Source: Dromiciops gliroides (lineage: Eukaryota; Chordata; Mammalia; Microbiotheria; Microbiotheriidae). Taken from it: a stretch of DNA of 64,000 nt. Numbering within the stretch: position 1 is the stretch's first letter; each line of letters opens with the position of its first letter. This document shows, piece by piece, positions 11,507 through 23,582 of this stretch. The notes below the pieces were generated by a model, which ran no database searches, was not told the origin of the DNA, and saw only the letters and a list, made by a program, of their open reading frames with translations. The stretch covers positions 640,389,806 to 640,453,805 of the forward strand of contig NC_057863.1 of assembly GCF_019393635.1 (NCBI RefSeq), given 5' to 3'. The translations under genes were made by a program, and so were the position numbers.

Positions 11507-11556
<50 letters not shown>

Positions 11557-14500
11557 CTCACACTCACAGACATGCTTGCTCACTCCAAAAAAGTCTTCAT
11601 GGCTTGAGAGCGTGAGACTGAATCTAATGAGATGAAATTTAAGAGGAGTATGTGCCATGTCCTATACTTGGGTTAAAGAAATGGACTTCAAAAGTCTGAA
11701 AAAATCCATGGCATCTGAGAGGATGCCTCTCTGGGGTCCACCCGTGATTCTTTGGCCACCTTCTGCCTCACCAGAGCAGCCTCCTTGCCTGAAGGTCGCT
11801 TCTCCCAGTCCTGTTGTGCTCACAATGTTCACAGACATTCCCTCTGTCCCTGTAGCCCCTCCTCTCACTAGGTTTGGGCCTCCTTTTTCAGGAAAAAGCC
11901 TTGGCCAGCTCCGCACTCCCAACTGTCTAGACCCTGTCTGCCCACCCCTCCCCCTTCTTCCTCACCTTTGCCTTCTGGGCTCTCTTGCCTTTTGAGAATA
12001 GAGTCTCCTGCAGGCCAGGCAGGGACTGCTTTTCTTTCTGCTCACACTTGTTTCGCCATCACCTAGTGCAGTAGCTGGCACATAGTGAGCGGTAAAAACA
12101 TCAACACTTATTAATTCAGGTGAGGGGACAGCACCCAGGGACAAGGAGGGGCTCCTCCAGATCAGGCCTCGTCTGTGCCTCAGGGACCACCTGGGGATCC
12201 ATCCTCGGGCTGAGGACGTCGCACAGCCTTCCTTCTCCAGACCCTCATTCTTGACTCCATGTATTGGCACCAGTCTGGCAGACCACCGCCATTTCCCTGG
12301 TTTGCATCACAACCATAAAAGTGGCATCCAATTTCAGGGGATCCTGTGCGTTATTTATTTTGCACGTTCAGGAGAGGAGGGAGCGTCAGCACTGCCATTT
12401 CCCTCTGTCCCGGAGGTGCATTGGAAAGGCTCTGCTGACTTTTAAAAATTCAGCTCGATGATCTTCCCACCCCCAACATCCCTCCTCAGCTGTGGAAAAC
12501 CAGGGTGTTGGGTGTGTGCTGTCTGTACTAATGAGATGACGTCCTTTTGCAGCCCTGGAAGTTCTCGACAACCTCAAGGATCGCTGGTATCAGGCTGACA
12601 ACCCTCCAGCTGACCTGCTGCTGAATGAGGGGGAGTTCCTGTCCTTTCTCCACCCAGAACACAGCAGGGGCATGCTCAAGTTTATGGTCAAGGAGATTGT
12701 CCGGGACCTGGGTATGTGCTTCCTCCTTGGCCGGTGTAGAAAAGGTGCTCTGGCCACGTGAGGGGGGCCCCCGGGTAGAGAGGAGAGAGAACCTGGCTTG
12801 TGGAGACCGATTGGAGGAGCTTAGCGGATGTTAATGCAGACGAGAGACTCAGAGAGAACAGACCTGGCTCTGAATGCCTGAAAAGCCGCATGTGGAGGGG
12901 AGTCGATTAGTGGCCCCCATTTTGTTGGATTTTACTGATAACGGCTTCTGTTTTTACATCACTGGCCACTCTCTGTATTTGCCCTCCCTTGGAGCGATGT
13001 GACCCCTGGGGCTGGCAGGAAGGGCACCGGGCCCAGCCCTCTGGCTCCAGAGAGCAGGGAAGTGCTCTTTGTCCCTGCTCTCTCAGAACAAACACCATTC
13101 GGGCTTATTTTCAGTTCCATTGTCTTCCGGTTACTTCCCCGGGTGTCCATTTATACAAGTGTCTCAGTCTCTGAATTTGGACTTATTTGGTTTGTGTAGC
13201 TCATGAGTCGGAGATGTTGGCATGCTACACGGAGTGCTAGCTAGCTATCCAGCAGGATGGTTGGCTTTGTGAAGCAGTAGCGAGTTCCCCAACCTCAGAA
13301 GTGTTTAAAGATGGCAGACTTTCTTTTGGCTTTGGGTAGAAAGTTAAACTAGGTGATCTATCTATGAAACTATTTGTAACTTTCAGGCTTTATTGTTTTA
13401 GTGTCCTTTGTAGAAAAGTTTCCCTGAAATTTAAAAACATTTTTTTAAACCTGTGTTTTCACATTAGAATTTATTAACAATGCAAATTTTGTGGTTTATG
13501 GTTAGGGGGAAAAAGGTTGTTTTTTATAAGTCACTCTCAAGGAGAAACTGACTGCAGGTTCTCCGTCTCCCTTCCCTCACTCTTATACCTTTGAAGAGAA
13601 GTTTTCTCTTACATTTCTTTGTTTTTTTAACGCTCTTTCCAATTTTGATATTGTCTTCATGTGGTTTATTTTTCATTCCTTACCCATAAAAGCCAGGCCC
13701 ACTCCCTGGACAGTTTAACACAACCACGTCAAACCTGGTTCTGGAAATTCAGATGAGCTTCGGGATTTTCCCTTTCAAGGCATCTGCTTAGGGATCTTTG
13801 CAGGGCTCTCCCTTACTTGACTTCTCATTGGGGAATAATTATTATTGTATGTACTATGCATACATATGTATGTGTATTGTGTTCTGTTCCATGTGGGACC
13901 TCTCCCTTTCTTGTTTGTCCACTGCCTTTTTTCAGCCCCCCCCCCTTTCTTTGCTCTTTCCCCTCCTACTTGTGCCCTCCTTTCTGTTCCCCCACCTCTT
14001 TTCCCCCCTTACCCTTCTTCCCTATAGGGTCAGATAAATCTCTTTATTCAAATGAATGTGTGTCACTTCCTCTGAGAATAAGGTCCAAACGGTGCTCGGC
14101 CCTCCCTGCTTTCCCTCTCTGGTAACAGGTCTTTTGCGCCTCTGCATGTGATATAGTTTAACCCCTTTGGCCTTCCCTTTCCCCTTCTCTCCGGAGGATC
14201 CTTTGTTTCACTCCTTGTTTTTTCTCTTGTTTCTCTTGTTTCTCTCTTGTTTGTCCACCACTGAAGTGTGGTGGCCCTGCCGAGGGGCAGCTCATCCCCT
14301 CTGCCTTGCGTTCTGTAGATGCTCAACAGTGAATGTTTGGAGAAACTGTTTTTGCCATCAGAATAGACACAGCTCTCCTTTCCTCCCTGGGCCTAAAGCT
14401 CTTCTTCTCTGTAGTAACACCAAAGCCATATATCTGTAGATCTCTGGCTGGCTGGCTAATCTTATTCGATTGTAACTCGTGGCAAAGGTCATTTGGAAAC

Positions 14501-17487
14501 TTCCTGGCCAGCCCCTTGAGGGCCAGGCTTGTGTGTTGTACAAGTGGGTATCCCACAAACGCCCAGAGCAGGGCCTTGAGCAGAGAGTAGGGACAGGTAG
14601 GGAAGATGTTTGGGACGAGGAGAGCCTTGTGGCCTTGAGTGGTCAGCACAGACTTCCCAGGAGGCAGAGGCTATGGTGCTGGCCCTTTCAGAAGTGGGAC
14701 AGCACTGGCCACATTGTGGAGGTGAGAATGCCAGACGTGATAGAGGGCTCCCAACCAGGCCAGCCTGCAGTCAAGGGCAGGAGATGAGATTTGGGGCCAG
14801 GAGACCGGCCAGTGGGTAGAGAATGGATCCTTTATGCCAGGCTCAGGAGCTCAGACTTTGTCCTCCCTCCATTCATGAGGGCCTGGGGGCCGGGCATTTA
14901 TTCTGTTAAAATCTGGTTTGGGCTGTGGGCCTGTACAGAGCTCGGGTTTGATAAGATGGCTGAATATGTGATGAGAAGAGGGCCCAGAGCTAGAGCAGGA
15001 GCAAGAGCTGCAGGAGCAGGATCCAGCCAAGCAGAGCGAGGAGGAGCGCTCAGCCCATTGTCAGGGGAGGGCACTTGTCCAGTAGTGCCCACTTCTACAG
15101 GGAGTCGGCAGGGAAGAGAAGTGAGAAACACCCCTCCGTTTTCAGAGGGATTCTCGGGGAGGGGGCCCTGAGCGCTGGGCCCGAGGTCCCCATGCTACCT
15201 CTGCTGTTCCTCACTGTGTGACCCGGGCACATTTCTCGACCCTATTTCCTCCTCTGTAAGAGACAGCTTCAGGCTCTGAATCGGTCATCTTATGGTCAGG
15301 GACTCGGTGGCCTCTGGGGTTCCCTCGACTCTCAATAGACGCTCCTGTGATCCGGCAGGCCATTGGTCGGTTCAGCGCGCGTGTCAGAGAGCTCCCTTGA
15401 CATGACCTGCCCGAGCGGCGGCTCCAAAGTAGGGCGTCAGGTGCACGGGAGGGATGATGCCCTCGGGTTCCCTGGGCACCGCTGCACCTGTTGTGGCATC
15501 CTCTGCTTCCTCCCCTGCCCCTTCACCAGAGGGTGACCTGAGGTGTCTGCTCTGGGCGGCACCAGCATCCAGTGCTCCCCCTAGTAGGAGTCCTGTCAGG
15601 CCGGTCAGATAGGTGGCATTCCTGGCTTGTTCGAGGTTTGAGTGACCTCTCTCCACCACCTGAGCTGGTCTGTTGTGTGCTTGGGCAAAGTGTCTCTGCT
15701 CTTCTGGACACTTGGTTGCAAGGCTCGGGTGCCCGTTTCTCACGCGCTTTCTTTCTCCCGACCTCCTTTGCAGACCAGGACGGTGACAAGAAGCTCGTTT
15801 TGTCTGAGTTCATTTCTCTGCCCGTGGGGACAGTTGAAAACCAGCAGGCCCAGGACATTGATGACGACTGGGTAAAGGACAGAAAGAAGGAGTTTGAAGA
15901 AGTGATTGATGCTAACCACGATGGCATTGTCACCATGGAAGAGCTAGAGGTGAGGCTCCCAGGCCCGTGCTTGTGGCTGCCTGTGGGTGTAACCCCAGCA
16001 GTGTGGGGGCTTTGCCCCATCTCAAGTTAGCAAGCCTCTGGGGGTGCCTCCCCCACCTCCATGGGAAAGAAGGCATTCATGCCCGTCATTCAGCAAGTGC
16101 TTCTTAAGCGCCTGCAGTCCTGACAGTGGTGACCTGACTCCTTGGGTCGGGGGCTGGTAAAGGTACCAGGGCTGAGCCACAAAGTGAGTGTGGTAGAGGG
16201 GCCCAGTAGTGTTTGTTGTATGAAGTGTTGTTATAAGGATGAGAAATAATTTTTATTCCTCCATGCTTTTCATTTCTTTTCAATTCCCATCATTCTCCCC
16301 AGAACAATGACTGGCCACCCATTTCATTCAGCTTTCTGCAGGCCCAGCCCTCAGATCGAACATTAGACCAGTTAGAGCTGGGCTTATGTGGAGCCAGTGA
16401 CACAGTCAGTGCTGAAAAGGCCCTGGTGAGCCAGGGTGGGGCTGGGGACCCGCTGTCCTGTCTCCTCTCCACCCCCCCCCACTGTCTTGGTCTTAGATAT
16501 AGATTCGCCCTTCTTGCCATGAGGGGGTCTCCTGGCTCTCCAGCTTTGCCCTTGACATACTTTGTGTTCCCTGCCCTCCTGCTGGGGGGCAGCCATGGAG
16601 GGGAGATGCCCCCCACAGGAACCCCCCTGGTCTGGCCTAGCAGCTCAGCGGTGGGGTCCATTCTCCTACACTGTGAGGCGTCCATTGCTGTCTAACAGGA
16701 ACCATTCCATTCTGGGGAGTCTAGACATTCCTCACCCCATTATCCAGTCTGCCCGCCTTCCCGCCCTGGGCGGTCCTAGGGTTTAGGTGAAAGAACCATC
16801 CTCCAAGCAAATGTTGTCCCTGGGTTCCAGGCTTTCGCCGGTGTGGGCGATCCTTGAGGCTCTGCGGCTGTGCCCTTTCCACGCAGTGCACAGAAGGCTA
16901 GGGTGTACAGGATATGGTGTGGCCACATGGTGAACTCTGAGAAAGAAGTGGGACAATAAGGGAGTGGGGGGGGGGGCGAGAAGAAACACACACTTCAGGA
17001 CAGATGGGAACGAGAGAAGTTGAGGGGCCTGAGCCGGGCGGGCCCCACTCTGCCCTCTCCGAGCTGCCCTTCCCCATGGGGCTCCCCCTGCCCCCTGTCC
17101 CTGGCTGGCAGGGCCCCATGAGATGAGGAGGCTTAGAAGAAACTGTTTGGGAGACTGGGGTGGGCTGAATGTGAGCAAAAGGGTGTTTTAGTGCCAGTAA
17201 GTGCCTGAAACCCAGAGGAGGTTTGGCATTTGGGGCACTGGGGAGGGGAGCTCAGGGGTGGGGTCTCTTCTGGGCTCCCCCCTCCTCCCCTGATGGTTCA
17301 TCTGTTGCAGGAATATATGGATCCCATGAATGAATACAATGCTCTCAACGAAGCCAAGCAGATGATCGCGGTGGCCGACGAAAACCAGAACCATCATCTG
17401 GAGATGGAGGAGATCCTGAAATACGGGGAGTACTTCACAGGGAGCAAGTTAATGGACTATGCCCGGAATGTCCACGAAGAGTTCTGA
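8530..17487 (+). CDS. SDF4: SDF4 (Cab45), C-terminal four exons, 5' end outside window
   Basis: Encodes about the last 208 residues of the 45-kDa calcium-binding protein Cab45, a CREC-family EF-hand protein of the Golgi lumen that helps sort secretory cargo in a calcium-dependent way (family knowledge). Exons 8530-8643, 12553-12711, 15774-15949 and 17311-17487 join in frame with AG/GT borders. Visible in order: second half of an EF-hand loop ([18 protein letters not shown]), a degenerate EF-hand region ([18 protein letters not shown]), two good loops ([24 protein letters not shown]), a last loop ([12 protein letters not shown]) and the family C-terminus VHEEF. The human protein is about 360 residues, so roughly 150 N-terminal residues, including the signal peptide and first EF-hand, lie upstream of the window. 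The downstream neighbour is TNFRSF4 on the same strand, as in human. No frameshift or lost key residue is seen. Confidence 0.97.
9195..9400 (+). mobile_element. CR1/L3-like LINE endonuclease fragment
   Basis: The frame at 9205-9330 reads [12 protein letters not shown], then [20 protein letters not shown], and continues into a GDF-like block near 9366. This matches the endonuclease domain pattern of CR1-clade LINEs (WLRI, VYYRPP, GDFN). Very degraded and assigned by eye. Confidence 0.5.
9930..10345 (+). mobile_element. L3/CR1-like LINE 3' fragment
   Basis: The text GGTGACCAGGATGGCAAAGG (9944-9963) and TTGTAGAAGGGATTCTTACACA (10206-10227) follows the 3' part of L3/CR1 elements. A close relative in the same order is at 24160-24710. 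Confidence 0.5.
11018..11166 (-). mobile_element. SINE with 16-bp duplication
   Basis: Reverse copy; its tail has become T/G-rich (TTGGGGGAGTGGGGG). The 16-bp duplication TCTACCATGTACTTTT is present at 11002-11017 and 11167-11182. Confidence 0.93.
11488..11554. repeat. (CG)n-(CA)n alternating tract
   Basis: GCACGCGCGCGCGCGC runs directly into about 20 CA units. Alternating purine-pyrimidine with a CG core is the classic Z-DNA-forming type (established knowledge). It is intronic in SDF4. Confidence 0.95.
12553..12711 (+). CDS. SDF4: SDF4 exon: middle, degenerate EF-hand
   Basis: The acceptor is CTTTTGCAG/CC and the donor GACCTGG/GTATGT. It encodes [36 protein letters not shown] and [13 protein letters not shown], very close to human Cab45. 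The region around [13 protein letters not shown] is the degenerate third EF-hand of the family. The donor leaves one base of an Asp codon. Confidence 0.97.
12712..15773 (+). other. SDF4 intron, few repeats
   Basis: A 3.1-kb intron. A T/C-rich stretch lies at 13920-14025. There is no SINE and no exon. GC content rises toward 14950-15560 without a convincing CpG island. Open frames across 14791-15171 show no protein-like pattern. Confidence 0.6.
15774..15949 (+). CDS. SDF4: SDF4 exon: two EF-hand loops
   Basis: The acceptor is CTCCTTTGCAG/AC and the donor CTAGAG/GTGAGG. The split Asp codon plus [12 protein letters not shown] gives a complete loop (Asp1, Asp3, Asp5, Glu12). [12 protein letters not shown] gives a second with all acidic ligands. 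[19 protein letters not shown] and [11 protein letters not shown] are nearly identical to human. Confidence 0.97.
15950..17310 (+). other. Last SDF4 intron
   Basis: A 1.36-kb intron with no recognisable exon or SINE. There is a C-run near 16471 and a G-run at 16965-16975. The acceptor is CATCTGTTGCAG. Confidence 0.6.
17311..17487 (+). CDS. SDF4: SDF4 terminal coding exon
   Basis: Encodes [18 protein letters not shown], the last EF-hand loop [12 protein letters not shown] and the tail [14 protein letters not shown] before the stop at 17485-17487. The loop has Asp, Asn and Asn at positions 1, 3 and 5 and Glu at 12. The C-terminus matches the family end. Confidence 0.98.
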   Translation, partial: EYMDPMNEYNALNEAKQMIAVADENQNHHLEMEEILKYGEYFTGSKLMDYARNVHEEF

Positions 17488-17610
17488 GGCCCCGCCCCTC
17501 CCCTCCCCTCCCCTGGGAGCTGCTGCACCTTCTCCTCCTCCATCTCCAGCCCCTGCTCCTGCTCCTGCTCCTGCCCCACCCACGAGAGGATCCATTCTCT
17601 TGCTGCTATT

Positions 17611-17680
17611 TGTGTTGTGCGTGTGCGTGTGTGTGTGTGCGCGCGTGCACATGTGTGTGCTTGCATGTGTGCTTGTGTTG
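17611..17680. repeat. (GT)n/(GC)n tract in SDF4 3'UTR
   Basis: Alternating GTGTGC units with a GCGCGTGCAC core. It would be transcribed as a GU-rich stretch in the mRNA. Confidence 0.9.
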
Positions 17681-18323
17681 TCCTGAAGCAGAGAGCCTTC
17701 CGTCCACCTCGAACCTGAACGGCTACTCGTCTTGGGGCAGCAGGAACTGTCCACTTGGAATGGCTTTCCCAGAGCCGACCGTCACGTTCTCTATCAGAAC
17801 CTTCCTCTGACACGAACCACGCGCTTGTGAAATAGCTGAGTGGGCTGGGGAGGGGGCAGCGCAGCTTCTCGGGCTGAGAGTGGGGCACACTCTGGCCCTT
17901 TGGAGGAAGAAGCAAGCTCAGGGGCCAGCACTCGTCAGCAGCAAGGACGATGGGCTGGGCAGCTTAGCGTAAGTGACCCAAGCCGGTCTGCTGGGTGCTG
18001 GCAGGGCACCCCACGGTGCAGGGCGCCAGGACCCCCGGCTTAGCCCGAGGGCAAAGGGACCTCTGCGATGCTTTCTACGGCTGCCTTGAAATGAGTTGAT
18101 CTTCCTGTGATCTCTGAATACCCCTGCGTGCTGGGGCGTGGCCGAGCCAGAGGGATGGAGGGCATGGACTTTTCCTCCCAGTCCCTGATAATGAAGCCGT
18201 CCCACTCAGAACACACCCATCAGGCTGCTTCAAGACACTTAGGTTTGGATCGGGCCTCCTCTGCCCTCCTCTGCCCTCCCACTACTTTATTTTGTTCCAA
18301 CGGCATTTTTGTTTTTCAGATTT

Positions 18324-18329
18324 ATTAAA
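18324..18329 (+). promoter_or_regulatory. SDF4: SDF4 polyadenylation signal ATTAAA
   Basis: ATTAAA is the common AATAAA variant. It lies 840 bases after the stop, with a TG-rich downstream element about 20 bases later. No better signal lies between the stop and this site. Confidence 0.7.
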
Positions 18330-18350
18330 AACTGCCTCAGAAACTGTGGT

Positions 18351-20929
18351 TTGTTGTGCTGATTGACAGGACATGGAAGTAGAGGGTCTGGGAGCAGCTT
18401 GTCCATTGCGCCACACTGCTTGTCACCCCGGAAAGGAAACGCCAGAGACTGTCAGGCCTGCTTCATGAGACTGCCTCCTGAGGCCTCCCAAGGGTCTCTA
18501 CTGATGAGACAGTAGAGGGGAGACGCACACACGCACGCACACACGCGCATGCACACGCGCACACACAAGCACACACACACACACACCCCGTGATCACCAC
18601 TACATCCTTGCCTCCAGTGTCCCCTCCTCTACACACTCTCACACACACACACACTTTGGCAGCTGCTCTGGTTCACTAAGACAGAAAACTCTGAGGAGTG
18701 TCTTTGTGAACATGAGCAGGTTTGCCAAAGGAAGTGATGAGTCATTATTTTGGAACTCGTGGGGTGGTTTGCATGGGGGGGAGGGGTTCCAGACAGAAGA
18801 CCCTGAGAGGGTCCCTGCCCATCAGTCATTGCCGTCACTACGCCTTTCCCCAGTGGGTAGTCCCAGCCCTGTAGACGTCCCTGCAGAGGGAGGGGATATC
18901 ATTGTTCTAGGGGGTTACTGATTGAGCACACAAGGTCTGGCACAGAGGGCCCTCTGGCTCAGCTTGTTCTGCTGCCAGGCTCTGCCAGAGCAGAACAGAC
19001 CCAGACACGGCCTGCCTTCCCCCCTTTTCTCCCATGTCTTCCTCATCCACGCTTCGCTGTCAGGCCTCCCCGGGGGATCTTCCTGTTTTGGGAGGCTCCT
19101 GGCCCATCTCAAGTGTTCCACTCCGGTACATCTGGCCTTTGGCTTGTTGCCTCCTCCGGACATGATGGGTTTTTTCCATTGCTTCCTATCCTGAGTCGTA
19201 TCTTCCTTGCCGCCCCTTATGTAGGTGCCAGTCCTCCTCGCTCATGACGTGCTGCAACCTGTTTGCTCGCACCCTGCATCCGTCTGGGCTATGAGTCACC
19301 ACGTAGCACATCAACCTGGACATGACTGGCCCCAGAGAAGTGGGCTTTGGGGCTGGGGAGCACGTAGGGATCTCAGAGAGTACTTAACAGGCATCTACGA
19401 ATGTGTCTCTGCAGCACGCCCATCTAGGTGTGTGCCGTGTCTAACAAACGCAGCGATGCTCACATCATGCAGAAGTTTCATTTGGGTCATTGGCCATGCT
19501 GGGCAGTTGGCACCTATCAAGACCCACCTTCCTCCCAGGATTCTGTGTTCTGATGACCGTAGGCAGTTGGAGAGCCTGGAATTCACCTGGGACAGAGGCA
19601 GGGCCCAATTTCATTATCTGTCCTTGGGGAGAAATCGATCCAGGCACGCCACTACCCCAGGACCCCTTCTCCCTTGCCGATGGGCAGCAGCCTCCAACCA
19701 CTTAATTCAGTGGAGGCCGGTGACTGCAGGAAGCCTGCGGCATCAACCCATTGCCAAGATTGGTATCACATAGCAGGTGGAGCACTTTGTGTGGTATCCG
19801 ATGGGTTAAATCCTGGCTCTGACACTGAGAGCATTGGCAAGTCCCAGACACTCGGAGGGCTCCTCCTCCAACCCCTTTAATTTTACAGATAAGACTTGGG
19901 CCCAAGAGGTGGAGAGAGTGTCTGCAACATGACCTCCACAGTATCTCATGCCAATCGACCTTCCTGCGCCTGTGTCCTGTAGATAAAGTCCCATAGGATT
20001 ACCATGAGACCTTTACAAACTAACATACTTGACTAGTATCATTTATTAGCGGCAGGCATGTTTCAGGCTCAGGACAATATCATCAGGTTGGTCCTGTCCA
20101 CCATTGACCAGTCTCCCATTGCAAATGTGAGTTCTTGATCATATCCAGTTCCATGGAAATTCTTGCGTTCTCTCTTACTAACTCTTGACAAAGGGCCCAC
20201 AGACACAGTATTTTCCTCTCCGTGACAATATCTACTAAGACAGTGGCTGGCATTAAATATGACTGCGCTCGAGTCTCCTAGCTGTCTAGGGGCTCTCTCC
20301 CCACATCACTGAAAGTCAATTCTTGCGGTATACCTAATTATAAGTAGGTAGTTTGTGTAAAAATAGACGAGGGGAAAACTTTGTCCTTGCTTGGGTGTTT
20401 AAATGCAAGCTTTAAAAGGACTTTGAAATCAAGCTTCACTTTTTGCTAGCATGAAGCCAGTGGCCAAATCCTTGAAGGTGTGAACGACAGTAAAGTGGCT
20501 CTATTCTGTTGGGCACAGCAAAGGAGACCTCGTTGGACTTTCACATCGCATCTGTCTTTAAACATCCGTGCCCAGCTCTGACTACTGAAGAATTTGAGCC
20601 TCCATCACAGGCCACAGGGTCAATGAAGCCCTCATTTGATAAGAGCATGTCATTTTCACACAAGGGGGACAGGGGACGCTATAGTTCTCATCAGGGCGAC
20701 AGGCCTTTCTCCATCAGCCCTGAGAATGGAAATGTGAATAGAATGAGAATTCCTAAGTCGGCTGATTGTTCTTGTGTGTGACTGTTAGCCCTGCCTTCTA
20801 CTTGGTAGAGTTGCTGGTGACGGAAAATGCTTCTGAGGACTGTGGTAACACCTACCCCTCAGAAGCAGGCTGCAGCAGTCATCCCTCCTACGCGGTACAG
20901 GAGAGAGAGCAACGTGCCTGGAGTCAGGA
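18351..20929. other. Intergenic DNA, mostly unique
   Basis: Between SDF4 and TNFRSF4. CA-rich tracts lie at 18522-18592 and 18638-18655. About 19780-19915 resembles a worn MIR-like tail. The remainder to 20930 shows no repeat I recognise and no protein-like frame. A 182-codon open frame at 19225-19773 starts at an ordinary ATG or alternative codon and has no recognisable domain. Confidence 0.5.
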
Positions 20930-21130
20930 AATTATTGTTTAGTTGTTTTTCAGTCACGTCCAACTCTTCATGACCCCTTTTATAGTTTTCTAGGCAAAGG
21001 TTGCTGGAGTGGTTTGCTGTTTCCTTTCTCTTGCTCATTTGACAGATGAAGAAACTGAAGCAAAGAGGGTGAAGTGACTTACCCAGGGTCACACACAGCT
21101 AGTACATGCCTGAGGACAGATGTCCTTAGT
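20930..21130 (-). mobile_element. tRNA-RTE SINE, reverse
   Basis: The RTE-like tail in reverse (TTTCAGTCACGTCCAACTC; TGGTTTGCTGTTTCC) precedes GAAACTGAAG and AAGTGACTTACCCAGGG, the order of the tRNA-RTE SINE family. The tRNA head is truncated. The tail is shared with the BovB LINE 3' end. Confidence 0.75.
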
Positions 21131-22198
21131 TTAATAACCCTTCCCTCCCTCCTAGAAAAGTAGAGCCCAATGTAAATCAAATAATGCTAGGTCTGGAGCC
21201 TGGAGAAAATATAGGAAATGGGCCCAGAGAGCCCGGTCACTTGGCAGCATCATGACCCCGATGAGGGGTTATCCCCAGCGTTAGCAAACAGTAAGTACCT
21301 GTAAATGCTTCCTGGATGATGTCACCTTTAATGTACCCCGCCCCCTCCATCCAGACCACCGTTACTGCATACCTCCCCCCAAACCTGCACTGAATTCATT
21401 CCGTGCAAGGCTGTGGATGCCTGTTGCCTATCAAATGTCATCAGCACCAAAGATGAACCAAGGGAAGTTGGCCTGAGCAGGTGGGGACGGAGGCTTGTAC
21501 ATCAAGAGGCCTGATTTCCCTTTACCTGTAGCTGCTCCAGCCCGGGGAGCGAGTGGGGATTTCCAGTTGCTTACTAAAGAAAGAAAAAAAAAACCCAACT
21601 AGGGATGAAACCAGGCAGGAAAGGAGGGTTATTTTCTCAACGTTAGATGTTTTGTTTTTTAATGGCTTATGTGAAGAGACAACATGCTTATCATTGCTTC
21701 CCCCACCCCCATCCTGCCTGGAGCATCTCAGCATGGGCAGCAAGTGACAGGAAGAAAAGAAAAAAAAAGGGGGGGGGGAGCTTTGATCAATTGATCCCTG
21801 TGTCTCTAGAAGTGGACCATCAATCAGGCAGACCCTATTATTATTATTTAAAAACATTTTATAAATCTCTCATTGGATCCTTGCAAAAAAAACCCAAAAA
21901 ACCACCCTATGAGATAAGTGCTATTATCATCTTCATTTTATAGATGAGCAAACTGAGGCAGGCAAAAGTTAAGTTGATTTTATAAGCAAAAGCCTAAAAA
22001 CAAGCTCTACCAGCTGTTCCCAGAACCCACCTTTCCAAGTCATGTCCTTACGGTTCCACAAGCTACCTCCATCCTTAGAACAGCCTCGCTTTCTCACCTC
22101 TGCCTGAGATTTTGTTTCTTCGGTCAAGGCTCAACTCAGGGGTCAGCCATCCCTCCCTGGTTTGTCCAGTTGTTAATGCTGTCTTTCTCCTCATGCTG

Positions 22199-22243
<45 letters not shown>

Positions 22244-23400
22244 GATTTTTATACTATTTCCCAATAACTTTGTCAATCCAGAGATGTGCTCATTTCACCC
22301 ACACAAAAACTGAAAAGGATGACACATCAACTCAAATCTACCCTGCATGAAACATCCCAGCAAGGAGCTGAAAGATGTTTTTGTTCATGAGACGTTTGGA
22401 AGACATTTGCTCCTGGAACAGAACAGAAAGGAAACGGGAAGATCAGAGCCCACCAAGCAAGTTCTTGTGACTGTCCCCCGCCACTCAGCCGCTCTTCCTG
22501 CTTCCACTGGTACAATTCCCTTTCCCAGTGTCGCAGTGATGGAGGATGGCAAGGCTGTTTTTTCACAAGAGCTAGGACAGAAAAATAGGAAGCGTTATAG
22601 AGAAGAGAGGTGATTACTAAGCTCTTCCCCACGTGGGTTTTTAGATCAATGCCCCAAAGGTATGGGGCTGCTGGACAGAAAAGATGAGATGGTGTCGATG
22701 CTTGTTGCTCAAAATAGTATGACATCAAAAAAAGAAAAGAAAAGAAAAAGGAAAAAAAGAATACAATCAAAATACATCACCACAAATTGGTAAAGGTCTG
22801 ATGGTATCCCGCATCAAGTCAGCCATCTCTAAGACTCTTGGGTGTCCACCCTCAATTTAAAATGTTAATTTATTAAGGGTCAAAGGAAGAAGAGATGATC
22901 AGTGATGTTTGGGGTGTGTTGAAGCAGCCACTCATTGACTCTGTAATGCTAGAGCGGGCTGTCATTCAGGGGATGTGCCTGATCTGGGACAGAACTTTTC
23001 CAAGACTCGTCAAGGCAGGTGGCAGTTGCCTACTTCTGATGAACGGGAGAGGTGCAGAAAAAGGACAAATGTTCCGGTCAAAGCCAATAATAGCCAAGAC
23101 GTTAGAATCTGTGATCTGTGGGCCATCGTACGCATGTCTAACCCTAACCCTCATGGGTTTTTGTATCCCCAAATGCTTTGCCAGTCAGTCAGTCAGTTAT
23201 TCATTATCTTGGGGTAAATCACATTTCTTTTTTGGAGGTGGAGGGGAGGGGTGGGGGGAGTCTCCATTGATGGTGTTGGGCTAGGTATCTGATCACTAAG
23301 ATCCCTTCCATCTCTGCTTCTTCCATTCTCCGTGGTGAAGCCATTCTTGACTACCCCCAGCTGGATTTTAGGGGTGGGGAGGGAAGACTGCATGTGCATA
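21131..23400. other. Intergenic DNA with A-rich and CA tracts
   Basis: No exon seen. It contains an A/G-rich stretch at 21752-21780, a MIR-like piece near 21935-21985, a (CA)n tract at 22201-22242, and an A/G tract at 22728-22760. About 22880-23220 looks unique. Confidence 0.5.
22201..22242. repeat. (CA)n microsatellite
   Basis: About 20 uninterrupted CA units between SDF4 and TNFRSF4. Confidence 0.95.
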
Positions 23401-23420
23401 AACTCATGCAGAATAGAGTA

Positions 23421-23582
23421 GGGCAGCTAGGTGGTGCAGTGGATAGAGCACCAGCCCAGGATTTCAGGAGGAAGGACCTGAGTTCAAATCTGACCTCAGA
23501 CACTTGACACTTAGTAGCTGTGTGACCCTGGGCAAATCACTTAATCCTCATTGCCTCCCCCCCCCCCCCCCCCGCAAAGAAA
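23421..23582 (+). mobile_element. SINE with C-run at its tail
   Basis: Forward copy, ending in about 17 C where an A-tail would be expected. The duplication AGAATAGAGT is present at 23410-23419 and 23583-23592. Confidence 0.9.

Larger units (their letters stand above)
8644..12552 (+). other. SDF4 intron with L3 pieces, SINE and CG/CA tract
   Basis: A 3.9-kb intron. Apart from the repeats listed separately, it holds G runs at about 9177-9188 and 9691-9708, a C run at 10691-10706, and a TGCATG-rich alternating tract at 9415-9460. No further exon seen. Confidence 0.7.
17488..18350 (+). other. SDF4: SDF4 3'UTR
   Basis: Runs from the stop codon to the probable cleavage region. It contains repeated CTCCTGCTCCTGCTCCTGC (about 17555-17575) and a GT-rich tract at 17611-17680. 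The end is placed by ATTAAA at 18324-18329 followed by a TG-rich element (GTGGTTTGTTGTG) at about 18345-18358. The length of about 0.86 kb is inferred, not observed. Confidence 0.75.

Noticed and set aside
14791..15171. 126-codon open frame in an SDF4 intron
   Set aside because: It lies between supported exons and lacks splice sites or protein-like features.
19225..19773. 182-codon open frame between SDF4 and TNFRSF4
   Set aside because: No domain, signal or family pattern is recognised, there is no splice or promoter context, and length alone is expected by chance in GC-richer DNA. It would need transcript or conservation evidence.
23140..23153. CTAACCCTAACCCT resembling telomere repeat
   Set aside because: Only two units; chance occurrence is likely, and there is no tract around it.
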